Shown here: positions 21,578-33,787 of the stretch, one piece after another
How positions within the stretch are numbered: position 1 is the first letter of the stretch
How the letters are laid out: each line of letters starts with the position of its first letter
Assembly (NCBI GenBank): GCA_948474755.1
Contig: CAOLHI010000399.1
Span: 248,001 to 312,000 of the forward strand
DNA length: 64,000 bases
From: Ctenosaura bakeri
Taxonomy: Eukaryota > Chordata > Lepidosauria > Squamata > Iguanidae
Reading direction: 5' to 3'
The notes under the pieces: model-generated
The model's input: the letters and a program-made list of their open reading frames with translations, nothing else
The model's database searches: none
What the model was told of the DNA's origin: nothing
Position numbers and translations under genes: made by a program

Positions 21578-21622
21578 TCTTTTTTCTTTTCTTTTCTTTT
21601 TTCTTTTCTTTTGTTTCTTTAT
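21578..21622. repeat. (TTTTC)n pyrimidine tract
   Basis: Irregular TTTTC/TTTTTTC repeats just upstream of the 57-bp minisatellite. Confidence 0.9.
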
Positions 21623-21633
21623 ACAGTATTCCA

Positions 21634-21802
21634 TTTAGTACAAGCAACTGTTACATTGATTTTGATGGGATAGACAAACTCATATGCTCTTTTAGTACAA
21701 GCAACTGTTACATTGATTTTGATGGGACAGACAAACTCATATGCTCTTTTAGTACAAGCAACTGTTACATTGATTTTGATGGGATAGACAAACTCATATG
21801 CT
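21634..21802. repeat. 57-bp minisatellite, three copies
   Basis: Three near-identical units begin 'tttagtacaagcaactgtta' at 21634, 21691 and 21748, a spacing of exactly 57 bp. Only one substitution (gggatag to gggacag in the middle copy) is seen, so the expansion is recent or homogenised. Confidence 0.96.
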
Positions 21803-21949
21803 TAACTGGTCCAGTTGTAGAAAGGGGAATTTAAAGGCTGCAATACTATAAATACAACAAAATATAAAATCCACAGAGAGAGATACCCTTTTTGGGACAA
21901 CTCCAAAGTATAAAATACATTTTGCAAAGTGTCTTGATCAAGCAAAAAT

Positions 21950-22300
21950 GTTAAAAATTATTCAGAGGATGTTACACTCACAGGCCTACATTTTGTCTGA
22001 GATATTGTCAGTTAAGATGATATTATAGGATTTCAGTGCGGGCAGAGGCCACTCCCTTATTGGCTATGTCAGGACTAGAGACAAAGCAATAAAAGCCAGG
22101 TAATAAAATTTCAACCCGACTAGCAACAGAAAAGTAACTTCTCTTGAAATCCAGATGTCGCTATCCTGTGCAAAGCTAACTGCTCCATTCTTAGGTAGAG
22201 AACACTGAACTGGGCAAGGAGTCTCTGTACTGTTAGATCTGTAAAAACTTTTAGGTGCTGTATAGGTAAAACTTGCCAAATGGGAGTCCCAAATTGTAGA
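21950..22300 (-). mobile_element. Unassigned repeat 'R1', copy 1
   Basis: This matches 33140-33475. Shared blocks are 'cacaggcctac', 'gaaaagtaacttctcttg', 'ggtagagaacactgaac' and 'ctgtaaaaacttttaggtg'. Minus-strand frames in both copies share 'QCSLPK' followed by spaced conserved residues, suggesting a decayed coding end. The family is not recognised. Confidence 0.6.
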
Positions 22301-22611
22301 CCCATGAACTAGTTTTATTTATGGTGGGGGTAGAAAATCTTAAAGAGTTATATCCCAGGTCCCTCATGTTTTGGATTTCCCTGTTGCTGCTGAAGCTGCT
22401 AAATCCAGAAAAAAAAAATACTCAGAGATATTCTGGGTATGTGCTTTCAAACTGCCTTAGCATTCACCAAAATAATTTTCAAGGGCAAGCGAGGAGAATG
22501 TTGGCATTAATGTCTAGGGTATTTGAGCTCAAGGACAATTTGCGAGGCATCCAGCACTCTATTGTGATTCCTTTCTCAATATCAGTACATTCTCCATCCT
22601 TTCTATAAGAT

Positions 22612-22812
22612 TGCTGTGCTTTTGTGCCTTCAAGTCATTTTCAGTTTATGGCGACTCTAAGCCAACCTTATAACAACCCCCATTCTGGGAGCTGAGAGTG
22701 TGTGACATGCCCAAGATCACCCAGTGGGATTTCAATGGGCGAGCAGGGAATGGCACTCTGGTCTCCAGGGTCATAGTCCAGTGCTCAAACCACTACAGCA
22801 GACTGGCTCTCT
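22612..22812 (-). mobile_element. tRNA-derived SINE
   Basis: The body 'gtgccttcaagtcattttca' is followed by the head 'cagtgctcaaaccactacag' near 22780-22812. It is nearly full length and the same family as 1455-1643. Confidence 0.85.
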
Positions 22813-23056
22813 GTAGGATACCATGTTAGTGTCACTGCACTGGATGTTTTCAGTTTGGGATGAAAGCAAATAAACAGGAGAGGGCTACAAACAAACTAGG
22901 CAAGGCCAAATATGGCAAGCACAAAGAAGTACCCTGACCACTGTAAGTAGATGTTCTAATGTTAACTACCATGGTCCAGTATCTGCGCCAACCTGCCCTC
23001 TATTTCACTATGTGTGAGTTCAGGGGAAACATTTCTCTGTGTGAACTGGCAGTTTG

Positions 23057-23307
23057 GGTATGTATGTATGTGTGCATATGTGCGAATGTGCACATGACAC
23101 CTTCAAGCTGCCTGTCAACTTATGGTGACTTCATAGATTTTTCTTAGGCAAGGAATACTCAGAGGTAGTTTTTCTAGTTCTTTATTCTGAAATATACCCT
23201 ATAGCACTGGGTATTCACTGGCATCTCTCATCCAAGTACTAACCAGAGCTGACCCTGCTTACCTTCCAAGATCAGAAGAGGTCTTGTGCCTTTAGCTTAT
23301 TTAGGCA
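23057..23307 (-). mobile_element. 5S rRNA-derived SINE
   Basis: A TATG/TGTG-rich tail at 23057-23095 is followed by 'tcaacttatggtgacttcat' and 'ttaggcaaggaatactcaga'. The 5S-like head is at about 23225-23300 ('catccaagtactaaccagag', 'gaccctgcttaccttccaag'), which is the reverse complement of the 5S internal region. Confidence 0.85.
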
Positions 23308-24459
23308 GAAATATGGCAAGGCCATAAATGAAAAGACTTTTTAAACATTTGTCACTGCATGTATAGGAAAAGGTGTAGCCCATCTTGTATATGTTCACTG
23401 AGGAGTAAATTCCTTCTTTTTTTCAGCCTTTGTTAATCAGACGAGGACCCCTACACAATCAAAATCCAGGTGTCTTTGCTTTCATCATTCTCAGACCTCT
23501 CAGCTCACATTCTATTCCAACAGGAGAGCTTTGTCTATGGATGGCCCCATTTCACTACCCTGATTATTGGTATGGGCCTATCAATTTTGTGAGCAGAATG
23601 ACCAAGAGCCAGAGATAAAACCAGAATTTGTACAGAATGAATTACTGAACCATACGATGCCTCAGTGGAACTTATTTCTAAGTATGCAAAGGATTGTGGT
23701 TCTCCTGACTGATCCCACATGTCAGCATTCTCCAGCCGAGTGCCTGCTGGGCTTAGTGCCTGTGGGGAGTGCTGAATGAAACCATCATCATCTTCAGAGG
23801 CTCTGCTTCCCAGGATGACAGTGATGTCAGGATCAGCCCATCAAAGACTGTGTGTGCTTTCTGGCCAAGGAATTTTGACTACTGGTGATGAAAAATGAAT
23901 GAAAGAGAGAATGGGATGGAGTATTGTGGAGAAATTTGTGACTGACTAATTGGAACAGTGACCAGGAATAATGCAGCGTGCAAATCTTGCTAAAGTCTTA
24001 CCTGCTCCTTCTGATAGCAAGCCTGGGGGGCCATGCTTACATCAGGCTTCCAATAGAAAAGATAGGAATATCAGAGTATTTGGTGGGATGGGAGCATGAG
24101 TACATAGGAAAATAGTAACTTTTTAAAATGAAACATAAATACCGTGCCAGCAAGGCCTGTGCAGGTAGAAAACATGTTTTGGAAATACACTTGAAATGTT
24201 GAAAGACCTTATTGTAAAGAGGCAAGATCTATAGAATGTATGCATACTTCACAATCAAAGCAATCTGTAGTTTGGTGGAGCTGCTTAGACTGCTGTGCTA
24301 GACAACCCTATTCCCTTCTGTCAACTCTAGCACTGTAGCAGTCTAGCAGAGAATTCTGCAGAGAATTTGATTGTCTCCCCAACTACAAATTCCCAGGATA
24401 CGATGATGCTAGGGCAATTAAAATGGTATCAAATTGTTGCAATAGTCAGAAACAAGTTA
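23308..24459. other. Unassigned sequence
   Basis: No recognised repeat or exon; short frames only. Confidence 0.45.
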
Positions 24460-24894
24460 GACTCCCTTTCTGCAACTTACCTTTTCTCGGTGCTGGGGTG
24501 CGGGGATCATGCGAGCAGCCTCTTGCGAGAGGCTCTCGCGTCCCTGCTGCTTCGGCTCTGCAGCTGTTGCTTGTCAGCCAGCAGGTAGCATGAGGGCTCT
24601 GCCTCTTCCTTCTACCGTGCAGCCGGGCATTTTCCCAGGCTGCACTGGGGGAGGAAGCATGAGTGTCGCGGCTCCAGAGGCTCTGCACGCATGGGAAGTT
24701 CGCACGGGGCCTTGAAGCAATGCGCGATCGTGCACTGTTTTCAACTACAAGCAAAAAATGAAATGGTGTGCGATCAGTGCCTGCTGGCCCCAGCAGCATC
24801 AGGCGATTGTGAGGTCGTCACCTGAAATGCTCCTTGCAATCACATGAAGCTCCGGAGGCCCTTTTGCATGGCAAATGCCATGCGAAAAGGGCCC
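24460..24894 (+). mobile_element. GC-rich GGCC-ended DNA transposon, about 435 bp
   Basis: It aligns along its length with 18580-18998. It starts near 'gactccctttctgcaactta' and ends 'catgcgaaaagggcccc', with the shared centre 'gggcattttcccaggctgca' and 'caatgcgcgatcgtgcac'. The left end has drifted. No transposase frame. Confidence 0.75.
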
Positions 24895-25432
24895 CAGTTT
24901 CTACACTGTATTGTACTACTCAGGTTGAGGGGCTTGGTATGTGATCTCTACATCTCAGGTAGCAGGGGCTGTAAAATACCTCTGCTTGGGCCTCTAGAGA
25001 GTTGCAGCCTATCAAAACAGGCAAAATAATCTGATCTATGTTACAGTTGGATAGTACGCAGATTTGAGACTCGTTCTCCATACCAATTTATGGTGTTTAT
25101 AGTATGCATGTTTGAAAAGACCGTGTAGCTTGCTAGCATCTAGCTTGAACTCTATTCTATATAGAGCAGTGAGGGCCACTCTTCAACTGGAAGTGAATTT
25201 AGCAATTTCAGTTGTGTTAAACAGCACAGTGGGCAAAATAGCACATAGAATGCAACTACTGCCGCCTGCACCACCAATTCATACCACAAAGGTTATGGTA
25301 TATAAAACTCCTGAGAAACACAGGAAAATCCACATGGGTTCATACTTCCAGTCAATCTCTCAGTTAAGTTCATCTACTGGGATAGCCAAAGTTGCTTCAG
25401 TTCAAAACAATTGAAAAAGGTTCAGAAAACCA

Positions 25433-25607
25433 GGCCATTTCAGCACTACATTCTTATAGTGCAATTATTCCACTTTCAACATCCTATGGAATCCTGGAAT
25501 TTGCAGATTCGGGCCAGCTGTCCTGTCCTGAAACTGCAAACGCCAGGATTCCATAGGATGTTGAAAGTGGAATAATTGTGCTATAAGAGTGTAGTGCGGA
25601 AATGACC
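25433..25607. mobile_element. PIF/Harbinger-type palindromic MITE
   Basis: Near-perfect foldback: 'ttccactttcaacatcctat' on the left against 'ataggatgttgaaagtggaa' on the right, with 'ggccatttcagcactacatt' and 'gtagtgcggaaatgacc' at the ends. Flanks are CCA and CCT. The RNA would fold into one long hairpin. Confidence 0.8.
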
Positions 25608-27884
25608 TCAGTCATCTAAGTACACTTGGAGATGATGTACCACCATTTGCTGAACTACCTTGTTCAAGGGGGAAGACTTCTCACCAATCAACAAATCAAT
25701 GAGGTCTATCAATGTTTCCTTTAGGTTCAAGACCTTGCAGAGTTGGTTGAATTAGGAGATTAGATGGGGGCCAGCAGCCTGTAAAAAAGGCACGAAAGCA
25801 AACTACTGTGAATGCTATCCTGGCTACTCTGTTTTTTGTCTCTGCCCACTTTTAAACAGCATAAAACCTCTGTGGTACTTGTCATATCTGTTTCTAAGAT
25901 GGCAGCCTATATATGCTAGTGCAGAAGTGTAAAATAATCTGGGTAAGTCTTGCAGAATAAATTGCAGTATCATGCTAGTGTCACTACCCTAAAAGCCAGC
26001 ACTGCATGAGACTGCACAGTGATTCATAAAATCAAGTGATCAGGGTCATGTAACTTAAACTGAAACACCTCCTCACTAGAGTTGCCTTTTGAGAAGAGCT
26101 TTGTATTGGAAAAAGTCAGGCTTGGCACTCTTGGCCTCATTATCTGAGGAAGAGGAAACAGCTGGGAGCCTTGACTTCTTGCTAGTTGGATCTTGTTTTT
26201 CTTTTTAAAAAATTAACAGCTGGTAATCAAAGTGTTTCAGAAGTTTTATAGGAAAAGCCCTCTGCTTCCAAAACTGTGAAATCAGTTCCCTAGCCAAGCT
26301 GCATTTGCCATATGTGACCAAACTCTTGATCTAGGCCATGTGTTCAGAAGCCTTCTCAAAGTTAATGTATTATTCTTTTGAGCAATGAGCTTTACATTAA
26401 AAAGACAAAACACCAGGGTTCAGCTCAGTAACAATCATAGGAATAGGCAGGCAGCCGATTGTCGGGATCTGCACTTTCCAATACAGGATTTAATATGGCG
26501 ACTGTATCTTTGTCATGTAATAGGTAGCATTGCCCCAGCAGAGTCAGCTGAAGACATTTTGCAGCCAGAAGTGAAGTACAGGATGTTCCATGTTCCATGT
26601 TCATAATCTCCAACAGTTTGGGTTTGGCTAGGGAAGCCACACCTCCTCCTTTTCATTCCTGTTTTTTCATTTTCTCTCAAGAGTTCTAGATTCTCTTCTC
26701 CTTTTCTGTGTAGCAACCATTTTATAGCCAGCTTTAAATGTGGCTTTGCAGCTGGCAAAAACTTTGCACTCAACTGGTTCTTTTCCTTACAAAAGAGAGG
26801 ATAGGAGGTGGGATCTTGCCATTGCAAGACGTAACTGAAGAGGTGCTGCCGCCATTGGAGCTTTGGTATGAGTCTGCGTGACTCCAGTTTCTTCTTTTGG
26901 TGAGCAAATAGAATAAACGCAGTAGCATCCTAAGAGGACTTTTCTTGAAGGGATTTCCTTTGAGTTATAGCACTCCTAAAACTGTGCATTAGGCTGTTAC
27001 TGAGTCCATCTCACACACAGACACAGAGATTTTCCTGTTCAATGGGTTTTATATTCCCTCTCCATCTTTCAATTCCTTAAAATAAAATCAATATTGTACA
27101 AAATATTGCAGAGAAGAAATATTTCTGATTGGGAAATATAACTTGGTTCATTCCCATACTATCTACTTTGATTCAGTATTTCCAGAGTCTTGTCTACAGT
27201 CTTTATCTGGCCCATGTGGATTCCCAGTGCCAGCCCATGAAGCTTTCCAAGACAAGTCACTCTCTTTCCTCTTCTATATCTGTTTGCCTGTTTTTATTGC
27301 TTTGCCCTTAAACTCCACCCCACTTTGTTTTTGTTGTTTCCTGCTGGCCAGAAATTATCAAATTCCTACCAGATGCTCCATCATGTTTCCATCTATTAAT
27401 TTCTAGGAAACTTCACAGCAAGGTAGAAGGCATGATTCTGTTTTCTCTCCTACAATGGAATTTCCTCAGAGATACATGGCTTTGCAATCAGACTTGCCAC
27501 TTAAGCTCATATTTATTATAAAACACAGAGCACACTAAATGAAAAACAGATTAGGAAAAGCGAAAGCTGATTTGATTCATATCCCATTTTCCTCACAGAA
27601 GTTTGACTAATGTATACAGGTATTCCTTAGTCAAGGAATGCTGTCTGTGCTGCACTCATGTGTTTTCATTACTTCTGCATCCTGAATATGCAGACTTTAA
27701 GCTAGTTACTCAGCGAACTTTCCATCATAAGCAAACCTGCAGAAGAACTGTGTTGTACATCCTCAAGAATATGGATTGGGGGTGGTTAAATTGTCTGAAT
27801 TAATTTCAGTGTGTCTGTCCACTAGCAAGCTGTTTTGTACAGTGTTTTCCCTTTACAATAAACCTCTACCACTATAGTATAAAG
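25608..27884. other. Unassigned sequence
   Basis: No recognised gene or repeat. The overlapping frames at 26385-26827 on both strands have no known domain. Confidence 0.45.
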
Positions 27885-28096
27885 TATGTGTCTTCAACTT
27901 GCCTGTGATCTTATGGTAAGCCCATGGATTTCAGAGAGTTTTCCTAGGCATGGAGTATTCAGTAATCATTTGCCATTGCCTTTCTCTAAATATAGCCTAC
28001 TGTTTCTGGTATGCACTGGCAGGTTTCCTTCCAACCAGGCCTGATTCTGCTTAGCTTTCAAGTTCAGATGGGATTCGGTGCCTTCAGGGTATTTAG
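27885..28096 (-). mobile_element. 5S rRNA-derived SINE
   Basis: It starts 'atgtgtcttcaacttgcctg', continues 'tttcctaggcatggagtatt' and has the 5S-like head at 28035-28090 ('ccaggcctgattctgcttag'). The copy is older and more diverged than those at 15341 and 62531. Confidence 0.75.
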
Positions 28097-28467
28097 CTAA
28101 CAACTGTAATATACATGATGTTTATTAAGACAGTTACTTTCAAAGGATGGCCATTCTGCATCTAAGCATATTTGATAGAAGTCAGTTGTGAAAATTATAA
28201 TTTCCCCATAACAGAGTCAACAAGTAGGTACCCTATACCAGTTCAGACTGTTGGTATGTCAAGCTTCATTGACATGTAGCAGCAATCCAGAGGTTCATAT
28301 TGGAGTCTTTCCCCGTTCTTATGAGCCAATACCATGAATGAGGCATTCTCTGTGGCAACTAGAGTGAATCTATTTTGGATTTTAGTTCGAACTTTAAAAG
28401 AACTATGCAATATGGTGAAACAATTATGGTTTAGTTTTTGAATTCAAAAGCCCACAGACTTGGAAGC

Positions 28468-28855
28468 TGTGATGAAACCTGAAGGGAGGGGCATGGTAAC
28501 CAAGCCTCCATAGTGACCAGAAGTGGTTTAAAGTTATTGGAGAGCTCAAGGGAGGGGCGAACCAAGCGGGGAGGAGAAACAGAAATTTAACTGACATGGG
28601 AGGGAGTTAGAGAAGAAGGAGTCGAATGAGGGACAAAGAGCTGTGTTAGAGAGCTGAGAAATGGAGTGAATAGTTGACAGTAAATGAGCTGAGCGCAGTG
28701 AGAGAGAGAGAAAAAGGTGTGCTATATTATAAAAATTTAGTTACAAACAAGTTACAGTAACAGTGTTTCAATAAAATGCAACTTTCTGTTTTTATAAAAG
28801 CAGTCTTACAGAGTGTCATTGTACATACTGGATTATACACGCTGCCATTACAACA
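28468..28855 (+). mobile_element. Possible short LTR
   Basis: The segment starts TGTGATGAAACC and ends CATTACAACA. It has an AT-rich 'gctatattataaaaat' TATA-like site near 28720 and AATAAA at 28772-28777, in promoter-then-polyA order. Sequence directly after it ('ttagtaccaagagtaccac') could be a tRNA primer-binding region. No clear target duplication and no second copy is present, so this is tentative. Confidence 0.3.
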
Positions 28856-29399
28856 TTAGTACCAAGAGTACCACTTTCTTTTAGCATTAAAAGTCTGCTT
28901 GTCTTTATTTCTAAGAAGGGAAAGAGTTTAAGGAAAGCAAAGGAGGGAGATCAATCTGGTAGGAAGAGGCCAAAGAGGGGACAATAGTGAAATGGGTACT
29001 GCAATTCCTAGTGGGGGAGGATAGAAGCAGACCTGTGTGTGTGCACCCTGGCTTGATCCAGAAATTTCCCAGGCCATGCAGACCTGTACACAGGAGATGT
29101 CAGGCTGGGCGGCAAGAAACATCACAAAAGCCGCCACCTATCACCAATGCATACTGAAAAAAGGTGCTGTACAGCCAAGCTATACTCCTTCCCCAAAGTT
29201 AACTATAAATTGTCACTTCTGACTTGAAAAAAAGACTGAAATCCTTTAAGGGTAAATCCTGTTCTGAGACTTCTGAACAAATAGGTAATTCTGTTGCTCT
29301 ATTACAATCTCCATTAATCCATAAGAAATGTGGTGTGTACACTATTGGAACTGAAGATATATGAAAATTTACTTTGATCTAGGATTTCAATATAGTTCC
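28856..29399. other. Unassigned sequence
   Basis: Nothing recognised. If 28468-28855 is a 5' LTR this would be the start of an internal region, but no gag-like frame is seen. Confidence 0.35.
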
Positions 29400-29520
29400 T
29401 GACCAGAGCTTGGAAAAGTTATTTTTGTGCCACAACCCCCAGAATCCCTCAGCCAGCATGGCAAGCAGCTGGAGGATTTTCAGAGTTGCAATCCAAAATG
29501 TAACTTTCTTTGAGAGTGAC
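29400..29520. mobile_element. 'cccagaatccctcagccagc' foldback fragment
   Basis: 'ttggaaaagttatttttgtg' and 'cccccagaatccctcagcc' form the left half, with a right half 'gagttgcaatccaaaatgta'. It is the same palindromic family as 2790 and 62260. Confidence 0.5.
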
Positions 29521-30094
29521 AGCTTATCCATTTGATTTATAATATCAGGTGTGAAACTGCCTCTTACCATTACTATACTATGCATTCATCAGAATATCAT
29601 AACAGTTTGTCTGAGGTCTAGATCAGAAAAGTTCTTCTACATGCTTCTAGAAATGCATGTTAAAAGCCTTTAACACATCACTGATGTAAGCAAAAGCTTA
29701 GATTTATGGATATAGTCCAGCCATTATGAAGGCTAAAGCTTTTTAGTGACTGCCCTATCAATTCAGAGCTATGTCCTCTGAAAACAGTCTCACAGCAGAA
29801 GGCAATGTCTAAAATATGTGTGTGTGTCTGAAAACATGCAATACATAGATCATGCCTGGGAGCTTTGACCTACTGCAAATTGTATGTTTTCAGATATCCA
29901 AATGCCCCCTCCAAATGTTACAGAAATTATGCGGAGACCTGCATAATTATATGGGGATACAAGAAATGGCTGTGTGCTGGTACTTTGAATTAAATGGGAA
30001 TTTCTTCCTCTTCTGCAGAAAAAAGAAGAGGGATGTTGACTGATAAGTTAATGGTTAGTGTCTTTTAAACAACTTTATTAGAGCTTGGAAAAGT
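29521..30094. other. Unassigned sequence
   Basis: No recognised repeat or exon. Confidence 0.45.
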
Positions 30095-30450
30095 TACTTT
30101 ACAGTTCTAAGAATTTCTCTGTGAGGCTCCTCACAGAGCATATAGTTAAACTGTGGAATTCATTGTAACAGGATGAAGTTATGGCCACTGACTTGGGTGA
30201 CTTTAAAAGAAGATAATGTAAATTCTTGGAGGATGGATCCACAAATGGCTACTAATGAGAAGGGCTCTATCCCATTTCCAGTATCAAAGCCAAGATGCCT
30301 CTGTATGACAGTTGCTGGGAAGCACAAGAAAAATGTTGCAGCTGGTACTTATATCTTGCTGGTGGGCTTCCCACAGGCAACTGTTTGGCCACTGTGTGAA
30401 CAGCGTGTTGCACTAGATAGGCCTTTGGTCTGATTCAGTATATTTTAGGA
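30095..30450 (+). mobile_element. CR1 LINE 3' end, second subtype
   Basis: 'tggaattcattgtaacagga', 'ggcttcccacaggcaactg' and 'taggcctttggtctgattca' follow the order of a common sauropsid CR1 3' end. It is truncated and broken. Confidence 0.75.
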
Positions 30451-31066
30451 TGTCCTTCTGCTATGGAAGACTCAAGATTTTCTGAAACTGCTCCCATGGC
30501 CTCCTCGCTGAAATCAAGGCCCTTACCCTACCCTATCTCAATAGCGCATTTTTCCTTTTCAATCCCAGCATTGCCATTTCCATGATGGTATCAGGTTATG
30601 AACACTCTCTACTGTACCCTTTCGACTTCAGTGGACGAGGAACATTATTTACACTGGTGTTCTCATCACATTACAGTGTCATTGGTGAGTTCTTTTCCCT
30701 GCCCCACAGCTTATGATTGGTCAGTTTTTCGTAAGCCATACACATGCAGCAATGTTGTAATGTTATGACATGCCTGTATGCTACTGCATTTTTGTACTAT
30801 AACACTAAAAAATGTATTAATTTTTAAAAACAAATTAACTCAAATGAGAAATTTAAAATAAACACAGAGAGGTGAATTAAACATTGATGCTGTAACACTG
30901 CTGTAGTGAAGCAGATGAGGGTCAGATCACTGCCTGAGCAAGAAAGATCTAAGTTCCTGTCTCTATTAGTCTAATAAATGTGGGCAGTAGATATGGATTG
31001 CTAGTAATAAATATGGTTAGTAGCAACAATTAGAGATCATAATCATTCTTCTTAAGTAAGAAATAT
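30451..31066. other. Unassigned sequence
   Basis: No recognised repeat or exon. Confidence 0.45.
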
Positions 31067-31069
31067 CTA

Positions 31070-31249
31070 GGCCATTTCCACACTATACTTTTATAGTGCG
31101 ATTATACCCCTTTCAACATCCTATAGAATCCTGGGATTTGCAGTTTAGGGAGGGGCTGGCTGGCTCCTCCCTAAACTGCAAACCCCAGGATTCTGTAGGA
31201 TATTGAAAGTGGAATAATCACATTATAAGAGTGTACTGTGGAAATGCCC
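31070..31249. mobile_element. PIF/Harbinger-type palindromic MITE
   Basis: It starts 'ggccatttccacactatact' and ends 'gtactgtggaaatgccc', with a CTA direct repeat at 31067-31069 and 31250-31252. The arms 'tttcaacatcctatagaatc' and 'gattctgtaggatattgaaa' pair. Confidence 0.8.
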
Positions 31250-31252
31250 CTA

Positions 31253-33009
31253 AGCACATCCATTAATGTCTTTATTCATATGAATAACTCTTGATAGGAG
31301 AACTATAAGAAATGGCTGAACTCCAGGGGAAAAAAATCAAGTTCAGACAAAGGTCAAAGAAGAGTTCCAGAAAACTTTAGACCCCAAAGAAACCTCACAT
31401 ATTTGTGCTTCTGAAGCTAAAAGTGTGCTGACACAGCAAGTCATGAAGGTATTCCACAAAAGGAACAGCACTAATCTGTAAATTTATTTTATTTGTTTCT
31501 ATGCCAAGTTCAAGGCAAAGTTTTCACAGGGTGGCTTACAATAAAAAATAGAGATTGGAAAAGTTTCTTTTTAAAGACTACAATGCCCCAAATCCCCCAA
31601 TTTTTTCTAAGCTCAGATTTTTTAAAAAGTTAAAAACAAAACAATTGAAAATGGAATGATCATTTAACATAAGCACTCAAACCAACACAGTTTCTCACTG
31701 TCTTGCCACAATCACAGACATATTAATAACTGGCTTAAATGATACCTGATTAAGTGACTGATGAATGTGTGTGTGATTTAGTGACCTGTTTCCATCAAGC
31801 CGAGTGAGTGATTTACCGATGCTGCAGTTGTTGGTAATTTTAAAACTGTAGATCTATGGTGATGTTTTTGATGACTAGCCGACCACCAAGTTGCATGCTT
31901 TCCTTCTCTCAGAAACCTTCATGGTCAAGGGTGTAACCTCACTTTCTTAATACTAGCCTTGATTCAGCAGATTGTACCTCACAGACAGAAGTGACCTTAG
32001 AAGTATGGTAAGATGCCAGGTCCCACTTTGGAACCTCAGATAGGCATTTGGCTGCTCAGTATAGGAAACAGTTTTATTATGCTTTGACAATTCCAGTGGC
32101 AAGGTCTCCCTGAAATTTAACATTCATGGGGAACCTAGAGATTAATCAAAAAGATGTGTATAAAACTTTACATCTTCACTATGAGCCCAATGACATATAT
32201 CTATCCATCCCAAGTGACCTATCTCTCAAAAGTAAACAAAAACACCCATCCTGAACAAACATCACTAAACACAATTCTTTGTTCCAGAGTTTGTCCCTCT
32301 GTTGTGCTGTAAGCTAACCTTCCCCTCCTCCTGGCAGCTAACATCATAATGCTTACAGATATTAAGGGCATACTGCAGTGCTTATAAACCTCTTAATGTT
32401 AACAAGATGATACCTCTGTTCTGTCCCAAAAGAGAAGTAGCTGTCAAAAATAGGGGCAGTGTTCTATTCTGTATCTTTATTATTTCTAGAAGTAGGGGTT
32501 TTTTTATATTTGTTGGCTGGTTGGTTTTTGCCTCAGCTTGTTAAAAAAAAAGGTTTTGGGGCCACATGAAATGTGACCATTTCAATAAAGATCAAAGTTA
32601 AGAGTGTAAGGTGCGATTGTGTAATAGCCTTTACTTTTTGAGCTGGAGGTAAGAAGTATTAAGGACTCAACACAAGCAAGCTGATTTACCAGGTCTTCAT
32701 AAGGATTACACTAATAGTCACCCAGGGAAGTCAATGGAACTGATGGAGTAAGAGGGCATAACGGATGGCAGTAAGCCTTCATAGAATTTGAGGACCACAT
32801 TCACATTGTTAACCAGCAGGAAAAGAAACACTTTTGTAAATGTAGAAAGAAGCAACAAGTAAGTCATAACATCTGCCTGGAAGTAGAATTCATCTACCTA
32901 CACTGTCTTGAAACAAACATCTGGAGGGTCAGAGTTACCCACCTATTTTAAAGAGAGATGTTGAAAAAGTACGGTCTCCCATAACACAAGGCACAAAAAA
33001 GGAAAATAA
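31253..33009. other. Mostly unassigned sequence
   Basis: 31545-31605 holds a degraded 'gactacaatgccccaaatcc' foldback fragment. Nothing else is recognised. Confidence 0.45.
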
Positions 33010-33019
33010 AACAAAATCC

Positions 33020-33480
33020 AAAATTTACAAAAGAGTGACATCTTTATTGGTCAACAAAAATGCACAAAATACATAACACAAGCTTTCAAAGCCCCATGGG
33101 CTTCTTCATCAGGCAAAAAAAGAGGTTTTAAAATCATACAAGAGAAGAAAAGTGATGGTGTTAGAGTCACAGGCCTATATTGTTTATCAGATGTTGTTTC
33201 TGTTGTACTTCAGTTGGTTGGGAAGGATCTCAATGCAAGCATAGAGCATTCTCCTCTTGGCCATGCAGGGACTGAAACAAAAGACATTAACATTTAAACT
33301 TTATTTGCAGCAGTAAAGTAACTTCTCTTGGGATCTAGGGTGTCTCTATCCTTTGTGAAGCCACAGGCCCCCTTCTTAGGCAGAGAACATTGAACACTGA
33401 ATTTCTTATGAAGTGTCTGTACTTCTACATCTGGAAAAACTTCTAGGTGGTGATAAAACTTGCCAATAAAGGAAGCTGAA
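33020..33480 (-). mobile_element. Unassigned repeat 'R1', copy 2, with 3' end
   Basis: The part at 33140-33475 matches 21950-22300. Read on the minus strand it continues to 'cctgatgaagaagcccatgg', 'ggctttgaaagcttgtg' and an AATAAA at 33038-33043. It therefore looks like the 3' end of a polyadenylated element. The minus-strand frame with QCSLPK ends at a stop upstream of this. A short related-looking motif is at 36500-36590. Confidence 0.6.
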
Positions 33481-33787
33481 ACTCTGAGTCTGCAAGACCT
33501 GAGTAGGGCTGCTGATGGCTAGGGCTCATATGGAGGTCTCTCATTGCCATAAATAGAAGATAACTTGATGGCAAATATGACAAATGCTTGATTTTCATTT
33601 GCAGACCCTCTCCTCCCTCATTCCATCTCATGCAAAAAAACACACCTTCAGCATCAAGCAGTTCTTAACTTCCTGCTCAGCCCTGCTTTTTCTATCATCT
33701 TGCCTCATGAACGGATATGGAGATCTAGAAACTTGCTGATACAGGCACGTATATGGACATGTAGGTATATGTGTGTGCACGCATGTA

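Noticed and set aside
21634..21802. Possible CRISPR-like array
   Set aside because: The 57-bp units are contiguous with no unique spacers; this is a minisatellite in vertebrate DNA.
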